DNA of 64,000 bases from Branchiostoma floridae (lineage: Eukaryota; Chordata; Leptocardii; Amphioxiformes; Branchiostomatidae), in NCBI RefSeq assembly GCF_000003815.2, contig NC_049980.1:29946768-30010767 (forward strand), given 5' to 3'. Positions 32,207 through 43,316 of this stretch are shown here, piece by piece. Within the stretch, counting starts at the first letter, position 1. The number at the start of each line of letters is the position of its first letter. Under the pieces are notes generated by a model. The model saw only the letters and a list, made by a program, of their open reading frames with translations. It made no database searches and was not told the DNA's origin. A program made the translations under genes and the position numbers.

Positions 32207-35200
32207 TCATCTTGGGTCCAGCTTGAAGAGTTTCTGTGCTTGGTGCAGTCCCACTAGAGTCCGCCAGATGGCGTTGAAGAACCCGGTCGTGTCGTATGGC
32301 ACGTCGTGTTTTCGGCACAGCTCTTGAATCATGGAGCCAACCTGATATCGGGTAAGAAAGCAAAAAAATTACTAGGCCGCATGGCTTTCTAAATAATTAC
32401 ATGGCTAACAAGCATACTGAGTGACCCAAATGAAACATTCACCGGATGTTCACGAGATCAATCGCAGGAATCCAAAATTCATTTAAGATCTGCTATAGGC
32501 AATCATACTGTCACGGACTCAGAAAACTTTGTACATTGATAATCTCACAACGACAGATAGTTTGGTTGATCATCTTTAAGCTACATTGACATCAAATCAA
32601 GTCAAATATTCTAACTGGAATTTGATTATGATGAAAGCTCTTATGTTGTTGTGTATACTTATAGTTTTCCACTGTTGATTTTAAAAATGGGCTGAATCAT
32701 GACGGCGTCAGGTGTCAAATTCTACCAGATCCTTTGACCGTTTCTGACGTCATACATCCAGAAGATCATTGCGCGTCAGGAAACTGCGTCAAATAATTGA
32801 GAAACATCGATGGATAAGGTCAAATATTTGGTGAGTCCTTTCCTTGTGCTTGATATAAAAATTAAACATCGAAAAAAATTGAAGCATTTTTAAGAAATTC
32901 TTTTGCTTTCTACTATTTTGTGTCGCCGGCATATGAATGTTGGAGACCTCGCCATCAGTGTCTGCATGGTTCAATCAGTTCCCAATACAGCCTGAACTAT
33001 GGGGAAAATTCTCTTTGGAAGCATATTGGAGAATTAAATTTGCCACCTTCCCGATATTGCAGGATAATGAAATTTTCAGGACATACTGAGACTATCACGT
33101 ACTGACCTATATCCGAAGACCGTGGATTGATGAATTCCACAGCTGTGATAATTCCAAAACGTAACTTTGATGATGAACTCCACAGTCGTGGAATTCATCA
33201 TCAAAGTGATGAACTCCGCAGTAGTGGGATTCATCCAATGCTGTGGAGTTCATCATTAAAGTGATGCATATCACAGCTATCAATCCACGGTCTTCGGATA
33301 TACCTGCACGTACTATAAGAAAAAGGGGGCATATGCGTGTAAAAGTCAAAATATTCAGCCTTACAAAATATATAGCTAGTTATTACTAAATTTGAGTATG
33401 GGCCTCCCTATCAATGAGTCAGATGTTAGCCTTGGGTCCCAATGCCCAACCCGGGGCCCGGCTGGGTAGCTTTCGGAAACGAAAAATATGATATAAAAGG
33501 CAACGAAAAACACAACGTAAAGCAAATAGTCATGAGCATAATCTGTGTATATTCCTTGATAAACACTTTCATTTTTCGTTTGCGTCAACATCCCGATTGG
33601 AAATGTGAACGGTTCAACGGTTAGCCTTCCCCTAGAATTCCCATATGGCCTACATTGTGCGCCTTTTAAATGATTAATCTTTTCTAAGGACTTCTATTTT
33701 CAGAGTGTGGATTCACAAACTTGATATATGGTTTTAGCTAATTGAATGTCAACAAAAAGTTTAGCGTCTATGTAATGTTCTTAATGATATATGGATTTAT
33801 CATTTCGAATGACAAAATGCTAGAGTCAGATCTAATTGTTTTAATCTATAACTAGAAAATTGTAAGGTTTTTAATCATATTGATAATAAGAACTACTGAC
33901 TGTCATGACATCATTTTATTGTAATGAAATCTGCAATTCAGCCTACGGGATGCGAGAGATTCTCTGTTGTACAATAAACTAGTCATCATCATCAGCCTTA
34001 CCTGGCGCATGTTGTGTCTGGGCACGCGCGGGAAGCAGTGATGCTCGATGTGGAAGTTGAGACCGCCGTGGAACCAGTCCATCCACCAGGGGTTGGTGAT
34101 GTTGATGTTCTGCATCACCTGGGGCAAGGGGATCACAAAACGTCATCTCTCACTAATATTTATGTGTCTATCTTCACGGAAGGAATACATCTTGTTTATA
34201 CTCCATCTCTCCTTCTTCTCAAAACAATGACCTGGACCAGACGACTGTCACCATACTTGCTGATAAAGCAGTAGACATCCTGTGATGTTTGATTGCATAT
34301 TGCAGCACTAGTGGCAGGACAAAGCCGGAGGGGCGGGTCATCAAATATATGACTAGGTTTGCGTAAGAATAAGCTGAGCAGTGGTTTGCCACTCTTGCAA
34401 CTGTTACCTTTCCAGTTTGTTTGCTTTTGTTTGACATATACGTTACTTCTGGAGACTTTGTTAAAGTTACATTCGGGTCAGCAGGTTTCGACAAATGGGA
34501 ATTACGTAATAGCAGTTCGTACCAGCTTGATCTCTCAGTTTACTTATTACGTCACGCAGGGACTTTGTCATATCGGGATTACGTCACTCCGAACTTTGTA
34601 CATCGTACTTCGAACGTTACGTATACCGGTCCGATCCCCTTGTACGATGTTAAATGGTGGAAAGTGGATTACGTCATTCGGATGCAACCTGTAACCTGAA
34701 ATATAGTAAGCAGGACCGACCGAGCAGGCGACCGAACGACTGACCGACCGACCAGCGGAAGGACCGATCGATCGGCCAGTTAAAAGTCCGACCGACCGAA
34801 CAACCAGCCGAAAGACCATCCGAAAGACCGACTGACCTGCCGAACTGACCGATCGGCCAGCCCAACGATCGATCTACTATGTCCTAGTCTGTGTAACACA
34901 AACTCTGCTGTCCGGGGCTATAACTGGCCCCAGGAGGCCGGCGGATGTTGGACTGGCTGCTATAAGCGAGATTTAATCAGGCTAACTATATCCTATAAGC
35001 GACCAAATGTTTGGATGTGAGCTAACCTGGTATCTGTAGAACTCCATCTCGTGTAGCTCCTCCTTCTGGTACATGTCCTTGGAGTAATGACTGATGAGCA
35101 GCTGTATGTGCAACACGCCTTCTCCCAGCATGGCCACACCGTAAAACAAACACCGCTCCTGGAGAACAACACACGCGCTGTCAGTTTACTCGATATTCCA

Positions 35201-36830
35201 CCACACACATTATAACGCTACAATTTCCACGTATAACACTTTGTACAATCTAAAAGTTGCACATAGTACCGTTTCGCCAAATAGAAGAGTCCTACAGTTT
35301 ATGCCGACATAGGATTATTCCAAGGTAGGCAGATATATGGAAGAATCAATGCATGGATGGATGGATGGATGGATAAAAATTTAGGAGATAGATAGATAGA
35401 TAAATGGCTTGATAGATACATGTAGATAGGTAGACAGGTGGATAGGTAGATAGATGACGGAGAGCTTATTTTGATTTATCAACATCGAATACGAAGGACG
35501 ACACTGTAACATACACGTTCCAGTAATTCATATTTTCTGGCCTTAAAGAAAAGTTGATTTGACTTTTTTTTAATATTCCAAAACATCAGAATGATTTTTA
35601 TTGTCGACATGTGTCTGTGCGTACCTCCCAGTTAGGAAGCATGGACATGAGGAGGGCCGTGGCGATCCAGTGCACACAGAAGGCTGCCCAGGTACCCAGG
35701 TCCTTCTCTCGCTTCATACTGTCGATGATGATGCCAAAGCGGCCGGCGATCATGCAAACCGGTATGAAGATGATGTGCTGTATCTGTGTGAAAATTTTGT
35801 GAAAAAAAAAACATTACTTCGTTATCTTTATCCCAAGACCTGCAAATAGTAGAACATTTGAACGTGAGTCAGACGACCACAAAATAAAGTTACAATTCAA
35901 GGTGAGCTTTTAGACTAGAGTAGACACATTCTATATTGTTCCACGCTGTTTGTTTGTACCCTTGAATGTTACCCACAATTAGTCCTCGGGGAGGAATTTA
36001 CAATAAACTAGCAACTATAAAGAGCGAACAACTTTTAAAAGTTGATACTGGAAAGACTTGAAGTATTACCTTGATAAGGAACGCCTGGAGGTGCGTCTGA
36101 AAGAGCGGGAATAACTTAGTGTTCTGTGCCCAGATGGGCTCCCACATTTGCGGATCCACGAAGTCGTCCTCGTACGAGACGCTGTTGAGGAGCATGTGGT
36201 GCACCCAGTGTTCGTCCCGCCACCAGTTCGAGCTCATGCCGAAGCTGAGCGGCGCAACCACGAGTCCCGCCAGGTAGGTCAGCCGCTGGTCGTCGAACGC
36301 CTGGTGATGGAGTATGTCGTGCATGAGCATCCCGTTCTGCTGCCAGAAGAACGCCAGGAACACGCCCGCCAGCCCGTGCGCCCAGGACGACTCGAACCCC
36401 ACCACCAGAGCGATGATGACGAAGAGCAGCACCAAGCACACCGCGTACTTCTTCGCGTACCACCTCAGGTCCGGTTTGAAATATCCTTCCTTCTGCAGCC
36501 TGTTGTAGAGTTCCCGCATGTCGCGGTTGAAGGGGTCTTCCGTCACGCTGTTGGTGTAGGTACCGACGGCTTTTAGATACTTGATGAGGTGCTCCCCTCC
36601 CCTGGGGTGGACGCTTCGGAACACATCCGTGGCGTCTTTGTTGATGAAATAGTTGATAATGTCTCCGCCAGGGTGGCGGTGCGCGAAATTGGTGACGTCA
36701 TACCACTTGCCCTCGACCCCCACGAGTTTGCGGTTGGTGGCCAGTCCGTTTGGAGACGGCTGGGGGAAACGCCTTTCTGCGCCCTTCGATATATACTGCT
36801 CCACGATACCCATGGTCCGTTCCACGTCAG
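32207..36830 (-). CDS. Cytochrome b5-fused front-end fatty acid desaturase
   Basis: Five minus-strand exons join in frame: 36830-36070, 35783-35625, 35158-35027, 34118-34002 and 32341-32207 (stop included). From the ATG at 36813 the product is 428 residues, the usual length of FADS-type enzymes. An N-terminal cytochrome b5 domain has the haem motif HPGG (47-50). The membrane desaturase domain has the three di-iron histidine boxes HDILHH (165-170), HWVHH (202-206) and HIEHH (368-372). Such enzymes insert a double bond between an existing one and the carboxyl end of a fatty acid, or act on sphingoid chains, in the endoplasmic reticulum. The third box normally begins with Gln (QIEHH) in this family; here it is His. 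The first exon is preceded by a strong polypyrimidine-CAG acceptor, so another exon lies upstream (candidate at 45807-46053). Regiospecificity cannot be read from sequence. Confidence 0.93.
33108..33302. mobile_element. Foldback MITE (195 bp) in desaturase 3' intron
   Basis: About 24 identical bases beginning TATATCCGAAGACC form inverted ends. The interior is a series of short inverted and direct copies of gatgaactccacag/ctgtggaattcatc, so the whole element can fold into nested hairpins. It lies in the last intron of the desaturase gene. The termini end in TA, compatible with a TA target duplication. Confidence 0.8.
34715..34875. repeat. Degenerate (GACC)n repeat
   Basis: About 160 bases are built from GACC, GACT, GATC and CAGC tetranucleotides, a degenerate simple repeat inside a desaturase intron. 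Confidence 0.85.
35354..35460. repeat. GGAT and GATA simple repeats
   Basis: A GGAT run is followed by an imperfect GATA/GGTA run in the intron between desaturase exons at 35158 and 35625. Confidence 0.9.
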
Positions 36831-37754
36831 CTGTGAAAAAAAGAAAGAGAGAGAAAAAGAGTGTCAGATTATCGTTGCCTTGGATGTGACTTTAAAGTAC
36901 GATATTGTTAAATAAGCAAAAGACCAATCAGAGAAGGCTCAGCTCTTTCGTTCGGCATTTCATTGGATACCTAGCATGTCTACATCATCGGATTGTTGTT
37001 GCATCAGGAATGAATCTATAGATTAATCTTGTTTTGAGTTCTGTTGTGTGGGCTAATTAAAGAAGAACTCGCTTTTTGTACCGTCTTCCTTGTAACGCAA
37101 TTACCCACACCCTCACTATGTATACTGTAAGTTAATATGTATCTCTTTAGTTTACAAATAATGAAGGTTAAACCATCTCTACGGGAAAAAAATAATGACG
37201 TAAGTAGGGTTAGGTTTAGATTTTCATAAAGTGTCAGGTAAAAAAACAAACTTAAGAGCGACACAGTCATGGCCAATTTTGCTTGTACTAAATTTAGTTG
37301 TAGTGTGGCTCGTTTGCTCTATAGCATGCTTTTTGTTTACGTCGGTGTCACTCAGGACAAATTGTTCGTTAATGTTTAAATGCCGACCTCAAGGAGGTCA
37401 GGCACAACGTTGCCGATAGATTTGACTGATGGCAACCAAAAACTCATTTTGCACTCGGCGACTTTTCAAACAATACGTTTGTTGTCTGTAAGTCAAGTCT
37501 GGGTACAATCTATATATAGCGTACATTCAACTGTCTGTAGGTAAGTTCACAGTCGCGGTTGCCAGTTAACGGAAATCTGTCGTTCGTAACGTTAACGTGC
37601 CGAAATGAACGTTGCACCGTCTGAGTTTGTTCAATACTCAAACAGAACAAGTCATTAGAGTGTCGTGCAAATACCCCGCACCTGGCCAGACGGTGACGTA
37701 AGTCAAAGTTTGGCGGGAAAATCGTGACCGTTTCCTGAAAGACGATCTGTTTCT

Positions 37755-37905
37755 ACGAGACAAAAAGGGGGAGGTGGATATTCGAAGGGCGGGTGCGGTG
37801 TATGTCGGGGAGGGGGTGCGGACAACAAGGAAAAAGGGGAGGTGGATATTCGTGTGTGTGTGTGTGTGGGGGGGGGTGTATGTCGGGGAGGGGGATGCAA
37901 GGCTG
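37755..37905. repeat. G-rich tandem duplication with (GT)n
   Basis: Two copies of a roughly 70-base unit (aaaaggggg-aggtggatattcg followed by gtgtatgtcggggaggggg) are separated by a (GT)n run in the second copy. Several G4-G9 tracts on one strand could form G-quadruplexes. Confidence 0.75.
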
Positions 37906-39477
37906 CCCCCGGGGTATTTGGACGTATCGGCCCTGACCTTAACTTAAAGGTCACGACTTTCTTTCTTAAGTTAAGATCCGCTTGGAGATTCTGTACACAG
38001 TTTGTAGGTATCACCAAGGCGGTGGCGTCATGGTGTTATTTATCAAACGTCATACACGCACGATACAAACGAGCACCACTAAGCCACCGCCCACAAAGTA
38101 TCGTTGTGTTGTAGGTCCAGATAGACGATGTGTGGATGGGAGTATCGCAGAATGGGGAGAATTGTTTGGTAATACCTGGCGATAGTGCAGCCGGGGATTC
38201 CGTGAAAGGAAATGTCCACGTTTTCAAGCCAGAAATTCTGGAATGTAGGAGAGACAACTCGGTCATGAGCCATAGAACAACGCCGCCGTACAAAGTGGTT
38301 TTGACGGCAAACAAATAAATGCCCGGTAATGGCTATTCGTGAACCAGAGTCAAATAAAAAACGAGAAAAGTCACGAGGTAAGCTCACCGCTATTAAACTG
38401 CTTGGTGGACAATGGTTGATCCGATCACTTAAATAGGGCAATAGGCCACAGGGTGTGGTCCCTGACGATCGATGGGAGGATGGCAGCTCCGGCGACCGTC
38501 GGTCAGTTCACGACTCGTGCAGTCTTCAGCAGTAGAATAAAGCACAACAAAAACGTGCAGTACAGGTCCACAGACGATAAAGGATGAGAGAAACGCAAGA
38601 TAATTGAGACGGGGACGCCGGTAACCAGCTGCCGGCCGCGGTAACAAATCGTCTCTTTTAGACCGAGAGAGACACAAGCCTCTGTTGTTGCTTGTGCGAC
38701 AGACAGAGGGCAAGTCGGTGACTGAGAGAATATTCCATGAAGATGGACACATGGAGTCCTGCTAGATCTCTCTCCGGCCAATCAGAGATGGCTAAGTAAT
38801 AGTCACCCCATGGGCGTGTCGAGTTTTTAACACAGTCCCGCCCACTAAGGGGATTTCTAGTCTCCCCGAGGGCGAAGTAGGGCGAAGCCCGAGGTTAGAC
38901 CAGAAAGCTACCAGATGCTTTCATTGCAAAGGGACAGGGGTTGGCTTCGGCCATATGATTAATGACTTTGTGGCACCAGAGCATTCCAGTGATATTTTTG
39001 GTAAAATTCAGAGGAATGGACGTAAAACCATATCCGCCCAAGACATTGTACTGCCTTGTGTCTGGTCTAGTGCACCATATACAACCTCAACAGACACGAC
39101 ATGAACTTTCTCTAGCGCAGCGACATTCGGTTCGCAGACCTCAGAAAAGCGTTTAATAGATGGCAAGCAAGATGAAGGAGCTTGCAGCCGTCAGGTCTCA
39201 TCAATGGTCAGTGTGCCGGCCTGTCGCTTGCGGGTTGGGGTTACTGGGTTGAGGTTACAGGTTGGGGTTACCACCAAATGACAGGCAGACCGGGCCCACT
39301 GACCACTGATGATGCAGACCGCCTGTTGGAAAGCAAAACAGTCTGCCTGTCAACATCACAGGGGGTGTCATATGGGGTGTACTTCTACAGTTGCAAGGTG
39401 TTTGAACTCAGGGCCATGGATAGGCCATGGACGGTGCGGACACAAACGGACACTATATGCATTTCACGGGAAGGGTA

Positions 39478-39891
39478 TCAGTGCTTTTGTACGGATGTGG
39501 TGAATCCTGGGTACTATCACCCGACATGGAGAATAAGATAAACTCATTTGCCACATCCTGTTGCAAAATCATGTTGAACATTAGGCGCCTTCAAGTTGTA
39601 AGCAACAGCCAGATATACAGTGACAAACACCCAGCATGTCATCTGCAAAGTCATGCAGCGTCAATTGCGCTTTATTGGACACGTCATAATGCCTGTATAG
39701 GAGCCACTCCAGACGTATGCCCTCTTTTCCCCAACCCACGGCAAACGACGCCCAATCTGACCTACATACAGAAGCTGCTGGGGGATGCAGAAAGCGACCT
39801 TAGCATTGCCGCTATTGCTGCACTGGCCGCGGACAGGCAAAGGTGTACAGAAATTGTGATCGACTGCACAGCAGTTATGATGATGATGATC
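39478..39891 (+). pseudogene. LINE fragment, C-terminal part of RT ORF
   Basis: The frame reads LLYGCGESWVLSPDMENKI, INSFATSCCKIMLNI, then NLTYIQKLLGDAESDL and ALAADRQRC. This order is the hallmark of the end of RTE/CR1-like LINE ORFs (LLYGSETW, then CLR.MLRI, then YI..LLGD, then A.DR..W). It is diverged, lacks the zone around the Arg-rich loop, and ends at an ATG triplet run resembling a LINE 3' tail. Confidence 0.7.
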
Positions 39892-39904
39892 CAAAAATGT
39901 TCAG

Positions 39905-40424
39905 CAAAAGCAGGTGGATGTGAAGAAGATAAAACAGTATGCCGACCCCACCAATCTGTTTGAGCAATACATCCGGGCATGGCCAGAGAAGACTGAGCGA
40001 TTCTACAGGCGACCCAAGAATTCCCCGAAATCGTCTTTCGGAAAGGGTGTCGAGTTAGAGGAGGCGCCTCGACCACGTTAATCAGCCTCATTACTAAACA
40101 CATTGGGTACCTGCTGGCTGCAAATATACCAGATAATCTGATTTAATTCAATTTAATTTAATGTGCACAAAGGCTGGCATTTTTCTTCAAGGCCAAAGGA
40201 TATCCGATGACAGTGGAAAGGTAGCAGTCAGGAGCAAGGCGGGTGGTGAGTATGAAATCAAGCGACAGCCCCGAAGGCTTCGGAAGTTTGACTTCAACAA
40301 TGGCTACATGTACACCAACACAGTGTACAAGAACTCCGAACACAACAGCTACAGCAAAAACGTCAGGCAAATTGCCACTCCCACAGACTACATCTTGGCC
40401 AAGATTGTCCACCATACATCCTAA
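39905..40424 (+). CDS. Two candidate exons of an unrecognised small protein
   Basis: A first open segment starting after a TTCAG at 39899-39903 encodes QVDVKKIKQYADPTNLFE and continues through YIRAWPEKTERFYRRPK. A second segment follows an acceptor-like TTCTTCAAG at about 40190 and encodes EYEIKRQPRRLRKFDFNNG, YMYTNTVYKNSEHNSYSKN and a C-terminus ending at a stop at 40424. Joining a donor after GGAAAGG (about 40045) to the acceptor keeps the frame (phase 1). Both segments have balanced, non-repetitive composition unlike the surrounding DNA. I do not recognise the protein. It could be the 3' end of a real gene whose first exon I cannot place, or a fragment of a processed copy. Confidence 0.35.
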
Positions 40425-41590
40425 CTGCATGAAACTTTGAAAGTAATCATGGACTTGTAAGTAACTATATCTCTATGTTCCGTTTGTCGCATTCGTTTGT
40501 GGTTTGGCGTGTCACGTCTGTATCAAGTTGGGCGAGGTTATTTTTCGCGGTGGCTGTTGTTATAATCGATGTAATAATTTCAGAAATCACAGCTATATTT
40601 CTGGTATTGTGGAACAGGCAATGTGGCTTCTGCGTTCGGTAATCAGCTTATCTCCAAGCAGACGGGGTGGGTTATGAGTAGTAGTTATGTAATGCAGTGT
40701 AATGTTATGTAATGCAAGAACAGCTGTCGCGGTAGAGGAATCTCCAGCATGCGTGTTGTCAGCTGTTCTATGGTTATCAGTATTTCGTTGGCGTAGTATG
40801 TATATATATATATCAAATAGTTGTAACTGATGCGGCGAAATTGTGTAATTTAACAGCTGTTCGTCGTATTATGTGTGATGTAACCACTGAGCATATGATG
40901 AATGTTTTGTTTGCTTAACCTTGGCTTAGGGAAAAGCTCAGCTTGAAATATAGGTCAAGTCATTTACCTAAGTTTTAAATATAGATACAGTAAGCCTATC
41001 TATTCACATGGAGTTTATGACTTTTGTATGTAGTGTTTTTAATGAATACAATCGTTGTGTTTCTTGAATCAGACTGTGACAGAATCTTTGCTTCTTAGTC
41101 CTTCATTTCGTCGGCTATTAAACTTTAAAGACAGGTTCTAAGCAATCAATCAAGTGGAGGGGGTCGTTGGGGGTCTTGCCTGTTTTTCTCATTACCCAGA
41201 TGCAGGTCACAGGTTGTGTGCTAAGGATTGTGTCTGGACAGTGGTTGTGACATGTTTGTCGTAAATAACATCTGGAATCACTGATAAATCGCTAGAAATT
41301 CCCCACGTTGAAAAAATGAGAAAATTCGTCTTTTGTTCAATAGTGTATTGGTCACTTTCTTATAGCATCTAACAACACAAAACGGTATGTTGTAAACCAT
41401 TGTTTTGGACGGCACTTTTGGACAGGACTATTTCTTGCAATTGTTTGCACTACGGGGAGATGTTGTATTAAACCGTGACTCTTCAAATACAGGTGGTCAA
41501 TATTTCTACAAGTCCTGTTCTCTTTTTCCTTGTCGTGTTGGTGACGTGTCAGTTTGTGTTGTGTCCTTCTTGGTTTCGAGATTGATCAGC

Positions 41591-41690
41591 CGCCCCGAGG
41601 TGTTTACAGTGACATAACGCCTAGCCAGTGACCTATAACCACCGAATAAACGGCCGAGTAAACGAAGTGTGCAATACTGGACGAGCATTT
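41591..41690. repeat. Dispersed repeat, copy 1
   Basis: About 95 bases (gaggtgtttacagtgacata ... gaataaac ... cgaagtgt) recur as a direct copy at 42488-42574. The second copy runs straight into LINE coding sequence, so this is probably part of a CR1-like element. Confidence 0.7.
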
Positions 41691-41789
41691 AATGAACCAT
41701 TTTCTTCTCCATGCTTCGTGTTTTGTTGTCGTTGTTGTTGATGTCCCTGCTTTGCGTCTATTGTTCCGCTAGATGTTGTCTTTTGTAGT

Positions 41790-42055
41790 CTCCAAGCAGA
41801 GGTTAGGCTCCGGCTGTTTTTTTCAACGTTTTTTTAATAGTCGTTTTTATCGGGCTTTCTATTTTTTCATTTTTGTTGTTGCTGTGTCCAACCACACAGC
41901 AAAAAAAAAAAGACAAATAGAAAGCCCGATAAAAACGACTAAAAAAACGTTGAATGTGTTGTTGCTGTGTCCAACCACACAGCAAAAAAAAAAGACAAAT
42001 AGAAAGCCCGATAAAAACGACTAAAAAACAGCCGGAGCCTAACCTCTGCTTGGAG
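41790..42055. mobile_element. Palindromic MITE (266 bp), CTCCAAGCAGA family
   Basis: The two ends are perfect inverted repeats of about 26 bases beginning CTCCAAGCAGAGGTTAGG. Inside, the left arm (cgtttttatcgggctttct) has two complementary right arms, because an 80-base segment of the right half is tandemly duplicated. The same CTCCAAGCAGA terminus marks the elements at 49356 and 60681 and a solo copy at 40652. No coding capacity. Confidence 0.85.
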
Positions 42056-42237
42056 CGTAGGTCTTTTGGTGCTTAGCCGTTTCATGGTGCTTCATTGATA
42101 TTGAATTTTCTCTGGTGCTTCTCCTCTGGCACTCTGCACATTCGTGTTTCTGGGCTATTGCTTAGTTCTCCGCATCAAATCTTGATCAGTAAATAACTTG
42201 ATCAGGTTGGCAATTATTCATTTCGTAAGGTCCTTTA

Positions 42238-42383
42238 GGCACAACCAGGGAGTACTTACTTCCAACGTTTCGACGTCTATCAGACAAAAAGCCATCATCA
42301 GGGTAGAATGAGTAGTTTCCAGTCATTCTGATGGTGTCTGATAGACATCGAACCGTTGGAAGTAAGTACTCCTCGGTTGTGCC
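42238..42383. mobile_element. Foldback element (146 bp)
   Basis: GGCACAACC...AGTACTTACTTCCAACG at the left end returns inverted at the right end, with second complementary patches inside (gtctatcagac / gtctgatagac). It is a compact hairpin-forming MITE. Confidence 0.75.
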
Positions 42384-42487
42384 CGTTTTAATGGGTCCCC
42401 GGTAAAAGAACCTTTAATATCAAATCTTTATGTTGCTTCAGTGTATTTGGACAGCGCCTAGCTGGTACATCTGCTTTTTCCCCATGC

Positions 42488-42574
42488 CCGCCCGAGGTGT
42501 CAACGGTGACATAACACCTGACCAGTGACCTGTAACCACCGAATAAACCACCGAGCGAGCGAAGTGTACAAGTA
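42488..42574. repeat. Dispersed repeat, copy 2
   Basis: Direct copy of the repeat at 41591-41690, abutting the LINE fragment that follows. Confidence 0.7.
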
Positions 42575-42862
42575 TTCAAGATTATCAAGGGACTAGAAGG
42601 GATAGACAGAACTACGCTCTTCACACCATTACAAACACCTTACAACACCAGGGGACACCATCTGAGACTGTCAATACCCAGTACCAAGCTGGAAATCCGG
42701 AGAAGATCTTTCCCTGTAAGAGTCGTAAAAGCCTGGAATAAACTTCCGTCTGAGGTAGTTACCCAGACCACAGTGAACAGTTTCAAGAGTAAGATTGACG
42801 GATACATAGAGGCCGAGATCGTCGGAGGAGCGGCAGTGGGCTACCAGCCTTCCAGCTCCTGA
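42575..42862 (+). pseudogene. CR1-like LINE fragment, last 95 codons of RT ORF
   Basis: The open frame reads FKIIKGLEGIDRTTLF, TPYNTRGHHLRLSIP, RRRSFPVRVVKAWNKLPSEVV and NSFKSKIDGYI up to a stop at 42860-42862. This is the conserved C-terminus of CR1/L2-clade reverse transcriptases (TRGH.., F..RV...WN.LP..VV, .FK..LD). The stop is followed by gttcaggtaaattcaggtt, like the short 3' repeats of CR1 elements. The upstream part is missing. Confidence 0.85.
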
Positions 42863-43223
42863 CTGCAGAGACAAGCCACGGAGTCTCTGTGGTTCAGGTA
42901 AATTCAGGTTGACCGAGCATTACATGTATACACGGCACGACTTCCTGCTTTCTCCTTATTGCCTCTTGCTTCCCCCATGCTTTATGACGTTATGGCTATA
43001 TAACCAATAGGAATGGAGAATTGCTATGTGATAGTATTTTTGAAATATGTTACATGTATCTTTGTACAAGCAAGGAGTTAATATTTAACCTCCTTGGTAC
43101 AAGCTAATATCAATAAAATGAATGCCTACAAGATTATTTTAGGGGAAAACAATAATTCACCGTGAAAGTCAGAGACTAAGACAGTACGTTTCCAGAACGG
43201 TATGTGCATGCATGAGACTCCGG

Positions 43224-43316
43224 TAGCCTGGTATCCAGCCGTAATATAGCTCCCGAGTCTCTTCTCTCCTCTTTGCAAGAGACTCGGGAGCTATATTACG
43301 GCTGGATACCAGGCTA
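43224..43316. mobile_element. Perfect palindromic MITE (93 bp)
   Basis: Two 40-base arms (43224-43263 and 43277-43316, starting TAGCCTGGTATCCAGCC) are exact inverted copies around a 13-base loop. A degenerate relative is at 6442-6544. It is a minimal hairpin element or a very recent insertion. Confidence 0.9.

Noticed and set aside
36148-36576. 142-codon plus-strand frame opposite the desaturase exon
   Set aside because: Shadow of the desaturase coding strand, biased to Val/Arg/His/Glu, no domain.
39182-39541. 119-codon plus-strand frame upstream of the LINE fragment
   Set aside because: Trp/Gly-rich translation of short repeats (gggttactgggttgagg); no domain. An ATG-led segment at 39165 (MASKMKELAAVR) was considered as a first exon for the unassigned gene, but no donor joins in phase.
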